This document shows positions 17,823 to 27,218 of a DNA stretch of 64,000 nt, one piece after another (the first letter of the stretch is position 1; each line of letters begins with the position of its first letter). Under the pieces are notes generated by a model, which had not been told where the DNA came from, made no database searches, and saw only the letters and a list, made by a program, of their open reading frames with translations. Origin of the DNA: Bacteroidota bacterium. GTDB lineage: Bacteria; Bacteroidota; Bacteroidia; Bacteroidales; JAGNHN01. Both the position numbers and the translations under genes were made by a program. Location of the stretch: contig JAKLHK010000013.1 in NCBI GenBank assembly GCA_022710185.1, positions 1 through 64,000 of the forward strand, read 5' to 3'.

Positions 17823-19673
17823 ATGCGACCCAGGATGATGTCACGACTGCTTACCCTGCTGCTGTTGATCCTGATGGGGCAAGGGGCATGGGCCCAGGTG
17901 AAGGTCTGGCCCCCTTCCTGGTGGGTGGGTATGCGCAACCCCCGGCTGCAGCTGATGTTCCATGCCCCCGGCATTGGCCAGGCCAGGGTGAGCTGTGAAC
18001 CCGCTGGAGCCTTGATCATTGGCGTTTATCCCGCCGATGACGGGGATTACCTCTTCGTAGACCTGGATCTGAGCGATCTGGCCCACGCAAACGAACTGAC
18101 CTTCAGGTTTACCTTGCAGGGCAGAAGGGCCCTGAGCTGCAGCTACACCCTTTCCGAGCGCCCTCCGGTCTGGGAGCAGGGACGGGGCTTCGGACCTGCC
18201 GATGTCATCTATATGGCCTTTCCGGACCGCTTTACCAACGGGGACCCCACCAACGATTCCATACCGGGCATGCTGCAGGGCAGCCGTCGACAAGACCCTG
18301 ACCACCGCCATGGCGGAGACCTGCAAGGGGTGATCGACCATCTGGATTACCTGGAAGGAATGGGCTTCACTGCCCTCTGGCTTACGCCTGTTCAGGAGAA
18401 CAATATGCCGGCATGGTCATACCACGGCTATGCCATCACCGATGCTTACCAGGTCGATCCCCGCCTGGGTAACAATGCGCTATACCGCGCCCTGGCGGAT
18501 AGCGCCCATGCCCGGGGCATACGCCTGATCATGGATGTGGTGCTGAACCACTGGGGCGACCGGAACGCATTGGTGCAGAAGCCTCCCTTCCCAGCATGGA
18601 TCAATGCCTGGCCGGAATTCACCCGCACTACCTACCGTTCTGTGACCCTCACCGATCCCCATGCCTCCGTGGCCGACCGGGAGCGGTTCCAGCGCGGATG
18701 GTTCGACCGCCATATGCCGGACCTCAACCTTGATGACCCCTTCCTGCTTACTTTCATGGTGCAGCACACGATTTGGTGGATCGAATATGCCGGGCTGGAC
18801 GGGCTGCGCCTCGACACCCAACCCTATGCTGGCCTGGAGGGAGTGGCCGCCTGGGCCACCCGGGTGAAGGCCGAATATCCTGAGCTGGATATCGTGGGCG
18901 AAGCCTGGCTGGACTATCCGGCCTATACCGCCTTCTATCAAGGGGGAAAAAACTACCCGGACGAGTATAATTCCGGCATGAACTCGGTCACCGATTTCCC
19001 CCTGCACTATGCCCTGCGCGATGCCTTTACCCAGGAGGATGGATGGAACGAGGGCACCCTTCGCATCTATCAAACGCTGGCCCAGGATTTCCTATACGTG
19101 GATCCCGGCTCCATCCTCACCTTCGCCGACAACCACGACGTCGGCCGCATCTTCAGTTCAGTGAACGAAGACCCTGCCCTGCTGCGCATGGCCCTGGGCA
19201 CGCTGCTGACCACCCGGGGCACCCCCATGATCTATTATGGCACCGAAGTGCTCATGCCAGGCAAAGAGTCGGAAGGTCACGGACCTATGCGCAAGGACTT
19301 TCCTGGGGGCTGGCCCGGGGATAGCGTCGACGCCTTCACGGGGCGCGGGCTGAGCCCAGCCCAGGCCGAAATGCAGGAAATGTTGCGAAAGCTCCTGAAC
19401 TACCGCAAGGGTGCTAAGGCGCTGCACACCGGCCGGCTTCTCCATTATCTCCCGGAGGACGGGGTATACACTTATTTCCGCCTGCATGAGCATCAGCGGG
19501 TGATGGTCATCGTGAACAATGCCCGGCAGACCGTCCGATGGATGCCCGAACGCTTTGCCGAAGGACTGGGGAGTGCCACCCGCGGCATTGAAGTGGTGAG
19601 CGGCCAGATGCTCATATTTGACCAGGGAATGGACCTCGCCCCAAAATCGATCATGATCCTTGAACTCCAATGA
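17823..19673 (+). CDS. Exported GH13 alpha-amylase/neopullulanase, SusA-like
   Basis: This 616-residue protein starts with a Sec signal peptide (about 1-24, ending GAWAQ). An N-terminal Ig-like domain (about 25-115) opens with VKVWPPSWWVGM, as in Bacteroidota neopullulanases, and is followed by a GH13 barrel. Catalytic residues are nucleophile Asp331 (DGLRLD), acid Glu360 (IVGEAW) and Asp439 (FADNHD); a C-terminal beta domain follows. It probably cleaves maltodextrins or cyclodextrins in the periplasm. ATG 17823 directly follows the SDR stop and gives the signal peptide; the frame is open farther upstream but only inside the SDR gene. The stop overlaps the next ATG (ATGA at 19670-19673), which suggests translational coupling. 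Confidence 0.9.
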   Translation: MRPRMMSRLLTLLLLILMGQGAWAQVKVWPPSWWVGMRNPRLQLMFHAPGIGQARVSCEPAGALIIGVYPADDGDYLFVDLDLSDLAHANELTFRFTLQGRRALSCSYTLSERPPVWEQGRGFGPADVIYMAFPDRFTNGDPTNDSIPGMLQGSRRQDPDHRHGGDLQGVIDHLDYLEGMGFTALWLTPVQENNMPAWSYHGYAITDAYQVDPRLGNNALYRALADSAHARGIRLIMDVVLNHWGDRNALVQKPPFPAWINAWPEFTRTTYRSVTLTDPHASVADRERFQRGWFDRHMPDLNLDDPFLLTFMVQHTIWWIEYAGLDGLRLDTQPYAGLEGVAAWATRVKAEYPELDIVGEAWLDYPAYTAFYQGGKNYPDEYNSGMNSVTDFPLHYALRDAFTQEDGWNEGTLRIYQTLAQDFLYVDPGSILTFADNHDVGRIFSSVNEDPALLRMALGTLLTTRGTPMIYYGTEVLMPGKESEGHGPMRKDFPGGWPGDSVDAFTGRGLSPAQAEMQEMLRKLLNYRKGAKALHTGRLLHYLPEDGVYTYFRLHEHQRVMVIVNNARQTVRWMPERFAEGLGSATRGIEVVSGQMLIFDQGMDLAPKSIMILELQ

Positions 19674-22066
19674 ACATGAGAAGGATATCCACATTCACCG
19701 GAACACTGATGCTGGGCCTGCTCCTGATAGGCCTGGATGCATGCCAGCCTTCCCGCCCTGCGGGCGAAGAGCCTATCCTCGGCCTGGCCGGGCCCCTGCG
19801 CCTGGTGCATGGCAATAACCTCATCGTGTTGGGCGACTTTTTTCAGGATCCCTTGCTCATCGACTCTATCCAGGCCCCGGAAGGCAGTTGGGCCGGGCTG
19901 GAAGACAGTGGCCGGGTCCTCCGCCTCATCCCGCCTGAGAAGATGCACGGAGTGGATGCCCTGAGATTCCGGCTGAAGGGCGAATGGTATGACATCCCGG
20001 TATATGCCCCCTCGGCTTTGTGGGTCGGGCTGAGGTTCGACCCTCAGGGCAAGCAGTACTCCGAGGTGACCGTGGTTGGGGAAATGAATGCCTGGGATCC
20101 GCGGGCCACCCCCATGGAATGGTCGGGCAGGGCCTGGGAAGTCATGCTGATGCTGGAGCCGGGGCAGTACCAGTACCAATTTGTGGCTGACGGGCAGTGG
20201 GTCCTTGATCCTGCGGCAGTGAAGCAGGTTCCCAACGGGATCGGCGGCACCAATTCACAGATGGAGGTGGGCGATGTATGCGGACAGCTTACTCCTCACC
20301 TGAAGACCCAGGAGCTGCAGGGGAGGAAGGTTGTGCTTAGCGCAAACAACGGACCGGTGGGGGCCGTCGCCTTCTGGCAGAACCACCAGATCAGGGGCAC
20401 TGAGCTACGCCAGGGTCAGGTCGTGCTGAACATCCCGAAGGAAGCTGCCAGGATGAAGCGCAGCTGGATCCGCGTCTATGCATGGAATGCCTACGGCCGC
20501 TCCAACGATGTGCTCATTCCCCTCGAAAAAGGCGTACCGGTGCTGGACCCATCCCAGCTCACAGAAGATGACCCCCAGCGCAAGATCATCTATAACGTAT
20601 TCATAGACCGCTTCTTCAACGGGGACAGCACCAACGACCGTCCGCTCCGCACCCCGGAAGTACACCCTCGTGCCGATTATCATGGGGGCGACCTGGCCGG
20701 GGTAAGAAAGAAGGTACAGGACGGTTACTTCAAGTCCTTGGGTATTAATACCCTATGGATCAGTCCAGTAGTTCGTAACCCGGAAGGGCCTTACGGGCAG
20801 TGGCCCGATCCTCAAACCCGTTTTTCAGGATATCACGGCTACTGGCCGGTATCCTTCACCCAGGTCGATCCCCGTTTCGGCAAGGCGGATGAACTGCGGG
20901 GTCTTGTGGATGAAGCCCATGGGCAGGGATTGGGCGTACTGCTGGACTTCGTGGCCAACCATGTGCATGAGGAGCACCCCTTCTACAGGGCACACCCTGA
21001 GGTCGCCACCTCCCTGTACCTTCCCGATGGCAGCCTGAACACCGAACGCTGGGATGAGTACCGCCTTACCACCTGGTTTGATGTATTCCTCCCCACGCTC
21101 GATCTGGAACGCGAGCCCGTGCGTGAAATGCTCAGTGATTCTGCCTTGTTCTGGCTGAAGGAATTCAACCTGGACGGGTTCCGTCACGATGCCACCAAAC
21201 ATATTCCTGAGTCCTTCTGGAGGTTGTTGACGCGTAAGATCAAGGATAGCATCCTCGTTAAGGACCATGAACGCAGCATCTACCAGATCGGGGAGACCTA
21301 CGGCAGCCCGCAGCTGATCTCGAGCTATGTAGGACCTGGGATGCTTGATGCACAATTCGACTTCAATCTCTACGATGCCCTGGCCAATGCGGCAGGGCAG
21401 AAGGAAGGCAGCTTTGAGAAGGTCCGCAGTGTACAGTGCCAGAGCCTGCGCTGGTATGGACATCACCACCTTATGGGCAACATCAGCGGCAACCAGGACA
21501 GGGGCCGCTTCATCTCCTACGCCGGTGGCGCCCTGGCCTTCGGGGAAGATGCCAAGAAAGCGGGATGGACCCGGGAAATCGGCGTGGGCGATCCTCGGGC
21601 CTACGACCGGTTGATGCTGGTACATGCTTTCAATTTCACGGTTCCCGGACTGCCGGTAATCTTCTATGGGGATGAAATCGGCATGCCCGGGGGCAACGAC
21701 CCCGACAATCGCAGGATGATGCGCTTTGAGGGCCTCAGTCCGCAGGAACTGGAGGTAAAGCAGTGCGTGTCGGATCTGGCCGGTCTGCGTTCGCACAGCC
21801 TTGCGCTGCTGTATGGCGACATGGAGCTGGTCTACCTGGACCAGGACCTCTATGTATACCGAAGAACCTATTTCAACGAGAGTATGATCATCCTGCTCAA
21901 CCGCTCCGAATCCCCGCGTGAGCTGAACATCCCGGCCGGCACCGTGGGTCCTTACCAACTGTTGGGGACCATGAACGGTCATCCGGCCACCCTGGGCGGC
22001 GCTGGCCTCGAGGTCCGCCTGCGTCCCCTTTCCTTTGAGATCATCACCCTGAAAAAATCCCTGTGA
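19670..22066 (+). CDS. GH13 lipoprotein with CBM48-like domain
   Basis: This is a 798-residue predicted lipoprotein with lipid-anchor Cys25 in GLDAC. After an N-terminal region there is a CBM48/glycogen-binding-like E-set domain (about 130-200; VVGEMNAWDPRATPM, then GQYQYQFVADG), a further beta domain, and a GH13 barrel from about 305 (KIIYNVFIDRFFNGD). Catalytic residues are Asp507 (GFRHDA), Glu542 (QIGETYG) and Asp610. The usual NHD around the third residue reads NQD, so the transition-state His is replaced by Gln. It likely attacks starch-type glucans at the outer membrane or in the periplasm. Its start overlaps the SusA-like gene and its stop lies 3 bp before the next gene. Confidence 0.87.
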   Translation: MNMRRISTFTGTLMLGLLLIGLDACQPSRPAGEEPILGLAGPLRLVHGNNLIVLGDFFQDPLLIDSIQAPEGSWAGLEDSGRVLRLIPPEKMHGVDALRFRLKGEWYDIPVYAPSALWVGLRFDPQGKQYSEVTVVGEMNAWDPRATPMEWSGRAWEVMLMLEPGQYQYQFVADGQWVLDPAAVKQVPNGIGGTNSQMEVGDVCGQLTPHLKTQELQGRKVVLSANNGPVGAVAFWQNHQIRGTELRQGQVVLNIPKEAARMKRSWIRVYAWNAYGRSNDVLIPLEKGVPVLDPSQLTEDDPQRKIIYNVFIDRFFNGDSTNDRPLRTPEVHPRADYHGGDLAGVRKKVQDGYFKSLGINTLWISPVVRNPEGPYGQWPDPQTRFSGYHGYWPVSFTQVDPRFGKADELRGLVDEAHGQGLGVLLDFVANHVHEEHPFYRAHPEVATSLYLPDGSLNTERWDEYRLTTWFDVFLPTLDLEREPVREMLSDSALFWLKEFNLDGFRHDATKHIPESFWRLLTRKIKDSILVKDHERSIYQIGETYGSPQLISSYVGPGMLDAQFDFNLYDALANAAGQKEGSFEKVRSVQCQSLRWYGHHHLMGNISGNQDRGRFISYAGGALAFGEDAKKAGWTREIGVGDPRAYDRLMLVHAFNFTVPGLPVIFYGDEIGMPGGNDPDNRRMMRFEGLSPQELEVKQCVSDLAGLRSHSLALLYGDMELVYLDQDLYVYRRTYFNESMIILLNRSESPRELNIPAGTVGPYQLLGTMNGHPATLGGAGLEVRLRPLSFEIITLKKSL

Positions 22067-22069
22067 CCT

Positions 22070-23434
22070 ATGAGATCCCTGACACAATGTACCGTATTCG
22101 CCACGATCACCGGACTGGCCCTGATCCTTCTTTCCTGCGGAGGCAATAAAACCGCTGCAGATAAGGCCTTTACCATGGATCCTCCCGAATGGTCGCGCAA
22201 TGCGGTCATTTATGAGGTCAACCTCCGTCAGTTCACCCCGGAGGGAACCTTGGCGGCATTCAGGGAGCACCTTCCACGGCTTAAGGAACTGGGCGTGGAC
22301 ATCCTATGGTTGATGCCTATCCATCCGATCGGTGAGATCAACCGCAAAGGCAGCCTGGGAAGTTACTATTCCGTTAAGGATTACAAGGCAATGGATCCCG
22401 CCTATGGAACGATGGAAGAGTTCCGCGCCATGGTGGAAGAGGCCCACTCCCTGGGGATGTATGTCATTCTGGATTGGGTGGCCAACCATACCGCCTGGGA
22501 CAACCCGCTGATGGAGGAGCACCCGGAGTGGTACCTGCGCGACTCCACTGGCAAGGTGCTAAGCCCCTATGATTGGACCGACGTGGCTGAGCTTGACTTT
22601 GAGCAACAGGGGCTTTGGGACTATATGGCCGGAGCCATGGAGTTCTGGGTAAGGGACTACGGCGTGGACGGATTCCGCTGCGATGTGGCCATGATGGTGC
22701 CCCAGGACTTCTGGCCCTATGCCATCACCCGCTTGCAGCAGGTGCACAACGTCTTCATGCTGGCAGAGGCGGAGGAGGTTTACCTGCATGATTCCGCCTT
22801 CCACATGACCTACGCCTGGAACCTCCACCACCTTTTCAACAGGATCGCCAGGGGGGAGTCAGACGCCGACAGCCTGCGAAAGTTCGTGGCAAGGGACCTT
22901 TCAAAGTTCCCGCCGGATGCCTACCGCATGAACTTCACCAGCAATCACGACGAGAACTCATGGAACGGCACCGAGTATGAGCGCCTGGGCGATGCGGTGG
23001 AAGTGATGACCGTGCTGAGCTATACCCTGCCGGGTATGCCGCTGATCTATTCAGGGCAGGAGGCCGGGCTGAACCGCAGGCTCAGCTTTTTCGACAAAGA
23101 CAGCATCGAATGGAAGGAGCATCCAATGCGGCAGTTATATACTGATCTTGGCCAGCTCAAGCACCGCCATCCTGCCCTGAGAAATGGTGCTGAAGGAGGG
23201 GAATGCGAGTTTGTGGAAGGGGATGCCGGAGCGAGGTATGTTGCCTTTTTAAGAAAAAAAGAGGGTAGAGAAGTTTTGGTCGTGGCCAATCTTAGCCCTG
23301 AACCGGTTCCCTATCAACTTTCCTTCACCTGCAAGGAGCGATGGGCGCCCCTGGGGGATGAGCAGGACATCTTGCTCGAACAGTTGCCGGCCACGCTGGG
23401 TCCCTGGCAGTATTATGTTTTGGAGAAGAAGTAA
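22070..23434 (+). CDS. GH13 alpha-amylase lipoprotein
   Basis: This 454-residue protein has a lipoprotein signal ending LLSC (Cys23), followed by a compact GH13 barrel beginning SRNAVIYEVNLRQF. Catalytic residues are Asp205 (GFRCD), Glu233 (MLAEAEE) and Asp294 (SNHDEN). A short C-terminal beta domain ends near SPEPVPYQLSF. It is the last gene of the plus operon and the smallest of its three GH13 enzymes. It is probably an alpha-amylase or alpha-glucosidase anchored to the envelope. Polarity of the anchor (surface or periplasm) cannot be judged. Confidence 0.88.
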   Translation: MRSLTQCTVFATITGLALILLSCGGNKTAADKAFTMDPPEWSRNAVIYEVNLRQFTPEGTLAAFREHLPRLKELGVDILWLMPIHPIGEINRKGSLGSYYSVKDYKAMDPAYGTMEEFRAMVEEAHSLGMYVILDWVANHTAWDNPLMEEHPEWYLRDSTGKVLSPYDWTDVAELDFEQQGLWDYMAGAMEFWVRDYGVDGFRCDVAMMVPQDFWPYAITRLQQVHNVFMLAEAEEVYLHDSAFHMTYAWNLHHLFNRIARGESDADSLRKFVARDLSKFPPDAYRMNFTSNHDENSWNGTEYERLGDAVEVMTVLSYTLPGMPLIYSGQEAGLNRRLSFFDKDSIEWKEHPMRQLYTDLGQLKHRHPALRNGAEGGECEFVEGDAGARYVAFLRKKEGREVLVVANLSPEPVPYQLSFTCKERWAPLGDEQDILLEQLPATLGPWQYYVLEKK

Positions 23435-23503
23435 GCGAGCATGGTTTGTGGCATAAGGGGTGGGGGGAGATCTGGAGGATGCAGCCTGTCTTCGCGATCA
23501 AAC

Positions 23504-23546
23504 ACCAACCGTTAACAACGGCTGCAAATCGTTAGAAACGGTTGGT
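23504..23546. other. Perfect 10-bp inverted repeat between converging genes
   Basis: ACCAACCGTT (23504-23513) and AACGGTTGGT (23537-23546) are exact reverse complements around a 23-nt loop. Two more AACGG copies follow up to 23561. The site lies between the amylase operon and the converging malQ gene. No T-run follows directly, so I call it an inverted repeat rather than a terminator. Confidence 0.6.
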
Positions 23547-23678
23547 AACGGATATTAACGGTTCGGTTTCGAGAACTTTTTATACCTGGCAACCGCATCA
23601 CCTCAACCTAATCCTCCCTGAGGCATCCCCTGTCACTGACGCAAGCTATCCCAATAACCAAGCAGATGCATGTGTCAG

Positions 23679-25205
23679 CTATTCCCGATGACCAAGTCTG
23701 CCGTAAATCTCGGTAAGTTCCTGTATCCTTTTCGTCAGATCATTTCCAAGCTGAGCCTCCGAACAGCGCCAGGTCCAATTGCCGCCCAGTGTACCGGGGG
23801 CGTTCATCCGCGAAGATGAATCCAGGCCCAGCCAATCCTGAAAGGGGACGATGCAAAGTTCAGCCACTGAGGCCAGGGCGGCACGGAGCACGGCATTGCC
23901 CAGGGAATGCTCCGCGCACCCAAAGTAATCCTTCAGCCAATGCATCGTCTCCGGAGCCAAGGAAGCCAGCCATCCATTGAGGGTATCGTTGTCGTGGGTG
24001 CCGGTATAGGCCAGACTGTTTCGGCGGTGCAGGTATGGGAGGTGGATGTTCCTGCGGTTACCGTCGAAGGCAAACTGCATCACCACCATCCCCGGAAGCT
24101 CGAAATCATCACGCAGGGCGTACACTTCCTCGGAGATGTCCCCCAGGTCCTCTGCAATAAGGGGCACCGTTCCCAGGGCTTCCCTTACGGCTTCCAGCAT
24201 TTTTCGCCCCCTGGCAGGCAGCCACTGTCCATTCACTGCGGTCTCCTCCCCGAAAGGAACGGCCCAATAGGCCTCCAGACCGCGGAAGTGGTCAATCCTG
24301 ATCAGGTCCGCCATCCTCAGGTTACGCCTTATCCTTTCAATCCACCAGGCATAGCCGCTATGCTCAAGGTAATCCCAGTCGAACACAGGGTTTCCCCAGA
24401 GCTGTCCCGTGGCACTGAAATAATCCGGCGGCACTCCGGCCACCTGGGTAGGATGCATCGCTTCATCGAAAAGAAAAACCTCCGGACCGGCCCAGGCATC
24501 GGCGCTGTCGCGGGCAACATAGAGAGGGATGTCGCCAATGATGCGGATCCCTGATTCCTGTGCTTTCTCGCGCAATGCTTCCCACTGCCGGAAGAAGACA
24601 TACTGAAGGAAGGCATGAAAGTCGACCTCTTCCTGCAGGCTTGCCTGGGCTGACCTCAGTGCCTCAGGGTCGCGCAGGCGAAGCTGCTCCGGCCATTCGT
24701 ACCAGGGGCGCTGATCGAACTTCAGCTTCAAGGCCATGAACAAGCTGAAGTCGTGAAGCCAGGAAGACTCGGTATAAATGAATGACTCCAGTGCCTCGCG
24801 GTCCGTCGCTCCGGCTGATGCTTTGAACCCGGCCCAGGCCTTGCGGAGCCTTTCCATCTTCCAGGGGATCAACTGCCCGAAATCCACCTTGTGCCCCTCT
24901 CCGGGGGCTCCATGAAGAAGGGCTGGATCCAACCATCCCGCACTGGCCAGCTCCGAAAGATCAATAAGGTAGGGATTGCCGGCAGCGGAAGAGAAACACT
25001 GGTATGGGCTATCCCCATATCCGGTCGGCCCCAGCGGCAGAACCTGCCAAAAGCGTTGTCCTGATTCCTTGAGAAAGCGGAGGAAGTTCCGTGAGGGCTC
25101 CCCCAGGGTCCCTATCCCCTCATTCCCTGGTAGGGAGGAGGGATGCATCAGGATGCCGGCAGAACGTCCGGTTGCGGACAAAGGGCTGTGACTGCCTTTA
25201 CGCAT
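23679..25205 (-). CDS. malQ: 4-alpha-glucanotransferase (amylomaltase), GH77
   Basis: This 508-residue cytoplasmic enzyme transfers alpha-1,4-glucan chains and releases glucose from maltodextrins. It begins with the GH77 signature GILMHPSSLPGNEGIGTLG. Catalytic residues are visible: nucleophile Asp305 in RIDHFRG, acid Glu352 in AEDLG, and Asp405 in GTHDNDT. The length is normal for bacterial MalQ without extra starch-binding domains. It converges on the plus operon and is not in the same transcript, but it completes the maltodextrin pathway of the locus. Confidence 0.95.
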   Translation of the reverse strand: MRKGSHSPLSATGRSAGILMHPSSLPGNEGIGTLGEPSRNFLRFLKESGQRFWQVLPLGPTGYGDSPYQCFSSAAGNPYLIDLSELASAGWLDPALLHGAPGEGHKVDFGQLIPWKMERLRKAWAGFKASAGATDREALESFIYTESSWLHDFSLFMALKLKFDQRPWYEWPEQLRLRDPEALRSAQASLQEEVDFHAFLQYVFFRQWEALREKAQESGIRIIGDIPLYVARDSADAWAGPEVFLFDEAMHPTQVAGVPPDYFSATGQLWGNPVFDWDYLEHSGYAWWIERIRRNLRMADLIRIDHFRGLEAYWAVPFGEETAVNGQWLPARGRKMLEAVREALGTVPLIAEDLGDISEEVYALRDDFELPGMVVMQFAFDGNRRNIHLPYLHRRNSLAYTGTHDNDTLNGWLASLAPETMHWLKDYFGCAEHSLGNAVLRAALASVAELCIVPFQDWLGLDSSSRMNAPGTLGGNWTWRCSEAQLGNDLTKRIQELTEIYGRLGHRE

Positions 25206-25276
25206 AGGTTTCAGTGGATTGAAAGGATGAGGAATCTTATAATAGACGAGGCCTGTCGGAATACAGAAGCCCTGGC

Positions 25277-25861
25277 TCAGAGCTTGATCCCTGCACCCAG
25301 GGTAAGCATACGGGAACGTACATTTTCCTGTTGTTCAAGGACTTCGGACAGCCCATATCCATAGCGCAGATCGAACGTAAGAAACCAGAGGTCCAGGCCC
25401 AGTCCGGCCTCCACCGCCAGTGTGGCCGGGTTATAATCCTTGGTACGGAGGTCATAGGCATTATCATCGGCACGAAGGAGCAGCTCAAAAACGGGTCCGG
25501 CCATGACCCGCACCGAGGATGTACCGTCAGCGGACCTGAATACCTTATATCCCAGGAGAACCGGCAGTTGCAGGGAGGTAAACCCGAGCCGTTGGTTAGG
25601 CTCATCCTCAAAAACCACTCCATCCAGGCTAACCTCTGTCGCTTTGCGCAGGTAGTTCAGTTCGGGCTGGACATAGAGGTCATCCCCATAACGAAGAAAG
25701 GCGCCAAAGAGGACCCCCAGTTCTACATTGGTTTCCGTGAAGCCTTGTTCCTCAGTGAGGCGGAACGCCGTTAGCCCTGCTTTAGCCCCAAAATCGAGCT
25801 GGGCCTGGGCTGTTGCAAGGAGCATCACGAAAAGGATGGCAGCAAGGATTCGGATTTTCAT
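25277..25861 (-). CDS. Small outer-membrane beta-barrel protein (PorT/OmpW-type fold)
   Basis: This 194-residue protein has a clear signal peptide (MKIRILAAILFVMLLATAQAQ). Alternating beta-strand segments start LDFGAKAGLTAF, continue through FLRYGDDLYVQPELNYL and VMAGPVFELLLRADD, and end with an LGAGIKL-type terminal strand. This is the usual look of the Bacteroidota outer-membrane beta-barrel family, whose members have no common function. The start was chosen at the signal peptide, although the frame is open 12 codons farther upstream. It is a single gene between malQ and a divergent gene. Confidence 0.72.
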   Translation of the reverse strand: MKIRILAAILFVMLLATAQAQLDFGAKAGLTAFRLTEEQGFTETNVELGVLFGAFLRYGDDLYVQPELNYLRKATEVSLDGVVFEDEPNQRLGFTSLQLPVLLGYKVFRSADGTSSVRVMAGPVFELLLRADDNAYDLRTKDYNPATLAVEAGLGLDLWFLTFDLRYGYGLSEVLEQQENVRSRMLTLGAGIKL

Positions 25862-26054
25862 CGGTAATTTTTTCTGTAAAGATAAAACTATGGTCACACA
25901 ACGATCACCGCTTGTTCATACCAGACCGCCTGCGATGCACCTATTGCTTAACCTTTTCATAACCCTGACTTAACACCGGGACAGGGTATAAGCCTCACCT
26001 TTGTGACAGATTTCTTTCCCCCCTCCATCCCCCCATCCTTCCCTCGTTCTCCGC

Positions 26055-26076
26055 GAACCCCCGGTCCCGGGGGTTC
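26055..26076. other. GC-rich perfect hairpin upstream of the Wzz-like gene
   Basis: GAACCCCCG and CGGGGGTTC (9 bp each) flank the loop GTCC. No T-run follows on either strand, so a simple terminator is unlikely. It lies about 76 bp upstream of the start at 26152 and upstream of a -7 box at 26119-26126. Confidence 0.6.
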
Positions 26077-26118
26077 CGCCATTTATGGAGACAGGTCTCG
26101 GCGCTCCTGCTTCTTTCT

Positions 26119-26126
26119 TACCTTTG
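26119..26126 (+). promoter_or_regulatory. Bacteroidota -7 box before the Wzz-like gene
   Basis: TACCTTTG matches TAnnTTTG exactly and ends 25 bp before the start codon. No clear -33 box was found. Confidence 0.5.
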
Positions 26127-26151
26127 AAGTGCCAATCCACCGGCCAGGATA

Positions 26152-27174
26152 ATGCACCCCATAAGTCTCGAGAATATTATCAGCCTCATCCGTCGATGGA
26201 AAAGGGTTTTTCTGCTCACCACCCTGGGTGCGGTGATGCTGTCCCTGGCCTTTTCACTTCCATGGATGATCCCGCCACGCTACCGCTCCACCGTAGTGAT
26301 GTACCCTACCTCCACCTCCTCCCTCTCCTCCTCTATGCTGAGCGATCTGCAGTGGTCTGAGGAGGATCTCCTGGAGTTCGGGGAAAGGGAGGAGGCGAAC
26401 CAACTCAAGCAGATATTGGTGTCGGAACCGATACGTGACCACCTGATCGTTAGATACCGGCTTTTTGAGCATTACCAGATCGACACTACCGATGCACACC
26501 CCCTGACGCGACTATGGAAGGAGTACGAACGCAATGTGGAGGTACGCATCAACGAGTATGGGGCCGTGGAGCTTACTGTTTATGATACGGATGCCCAGCT
26601 GGCCGCGGATATGGCCAACAAGATGGCGCAGCTCCTGGATTCGGTTACCCATCAGATGCAGCAGGGCCGTGCCCTGGGTGCGGAGCATGTAGCGCTGACC
26701 GCCTACGAAGACCAGCAGCGGTATATACACCTCCTGGAAGACTCCCTCAGCCGGATTATGGCCAGGGGGGTGCACGACTACGAATCCCAGGCCCAGGTAA
26801 TCTATGAAGAACTGGCCATTCAGCTCGGGCGCGGCAATGTGAGGGCAGCCCAGGCACTGGAGGACAAGCTGCAGGGGCTTGGACGGGACGGCGGTGCTTA
26901 CATTGCCCTGCAGGAGGAACTTAAGCTGGAGAAGGAGAGGCTGAGCATTCTGAAATCGAAATGGGAGAAGGCAGGGATGGACTCTCGCCAGGACCTGCCC
27001 CAGAAGTTCATTGTAAACGATGCCTACCGGGCAGAACGCAAGGCTTATCCCATGCAGCTTGCCATAATAGCCGGAAGCGGGATCTCCAGCTTTATGTTCA
27101 CCCTGCTGGTACTGATCGCATTGCAGCGTTTCGAGCACATCGCCGGCCGTATCCGGAACCAGGAGAAGGTGTGA
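26152..27174 (+). CDS. Wzz/chain-length-determinant-like inner-membrane protein
   Basis: This 340-residue protein has the two-helix topology of polysaccharide co-polymerases: a TM helix at about 19-41 ending in a Pro-rich PPRYRS segment, a long periplasmic helical region with coiled-coil character (about 150-290), and a second TM helix at about 305-327. Wzz proteins set O-antigen or capsule chain length. No C-terminal tyrosine-kinase domain is present and no glycosyltransferases are next to it, so the polysaccharide it serves is unknown. Confidence 0.75.
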   Translation: MHPISLENIISLIRRWKRVFLLTTLGAVMLSLAFSLPWMIPPRYRSTVVMYPTSTSSLSSSMLSDLQWSEEDLLEFGEREEANQLKQILVSEPIRDHLIVRYRLFEHYQIDTTDAHPLTRLWKEYERNVEVRINEYGAVELTVYDTDAQLAADMANKMAQLLDSVTHQMQQGRALGAEHVALTAYEDQQRYIHLLEDSLSRIMARGVHDYESQAQVIYEELAIQLGRGNVRAAQALEDKLQGLGRDGGAYIALQEELKLEKERLSILKSKWEKAGMDSRQDLPQKFIVNDAYRAERKAYPMQLAIIAGSGISSFMFTLLVLIALQRFEHIAGRIRNQEKV

Positions 27175-27218
27175 ACATTGTGCCGGGTATGAAAAGCGGC
27201 ATCCGTGCAGCGGGAAGG

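Noticed and set aside
20825-22270. A 481-codon open frame on the minus strand
   Set aside because: It is antisense across two GH13 lipoprotein genes with good start, overlap and signal features.
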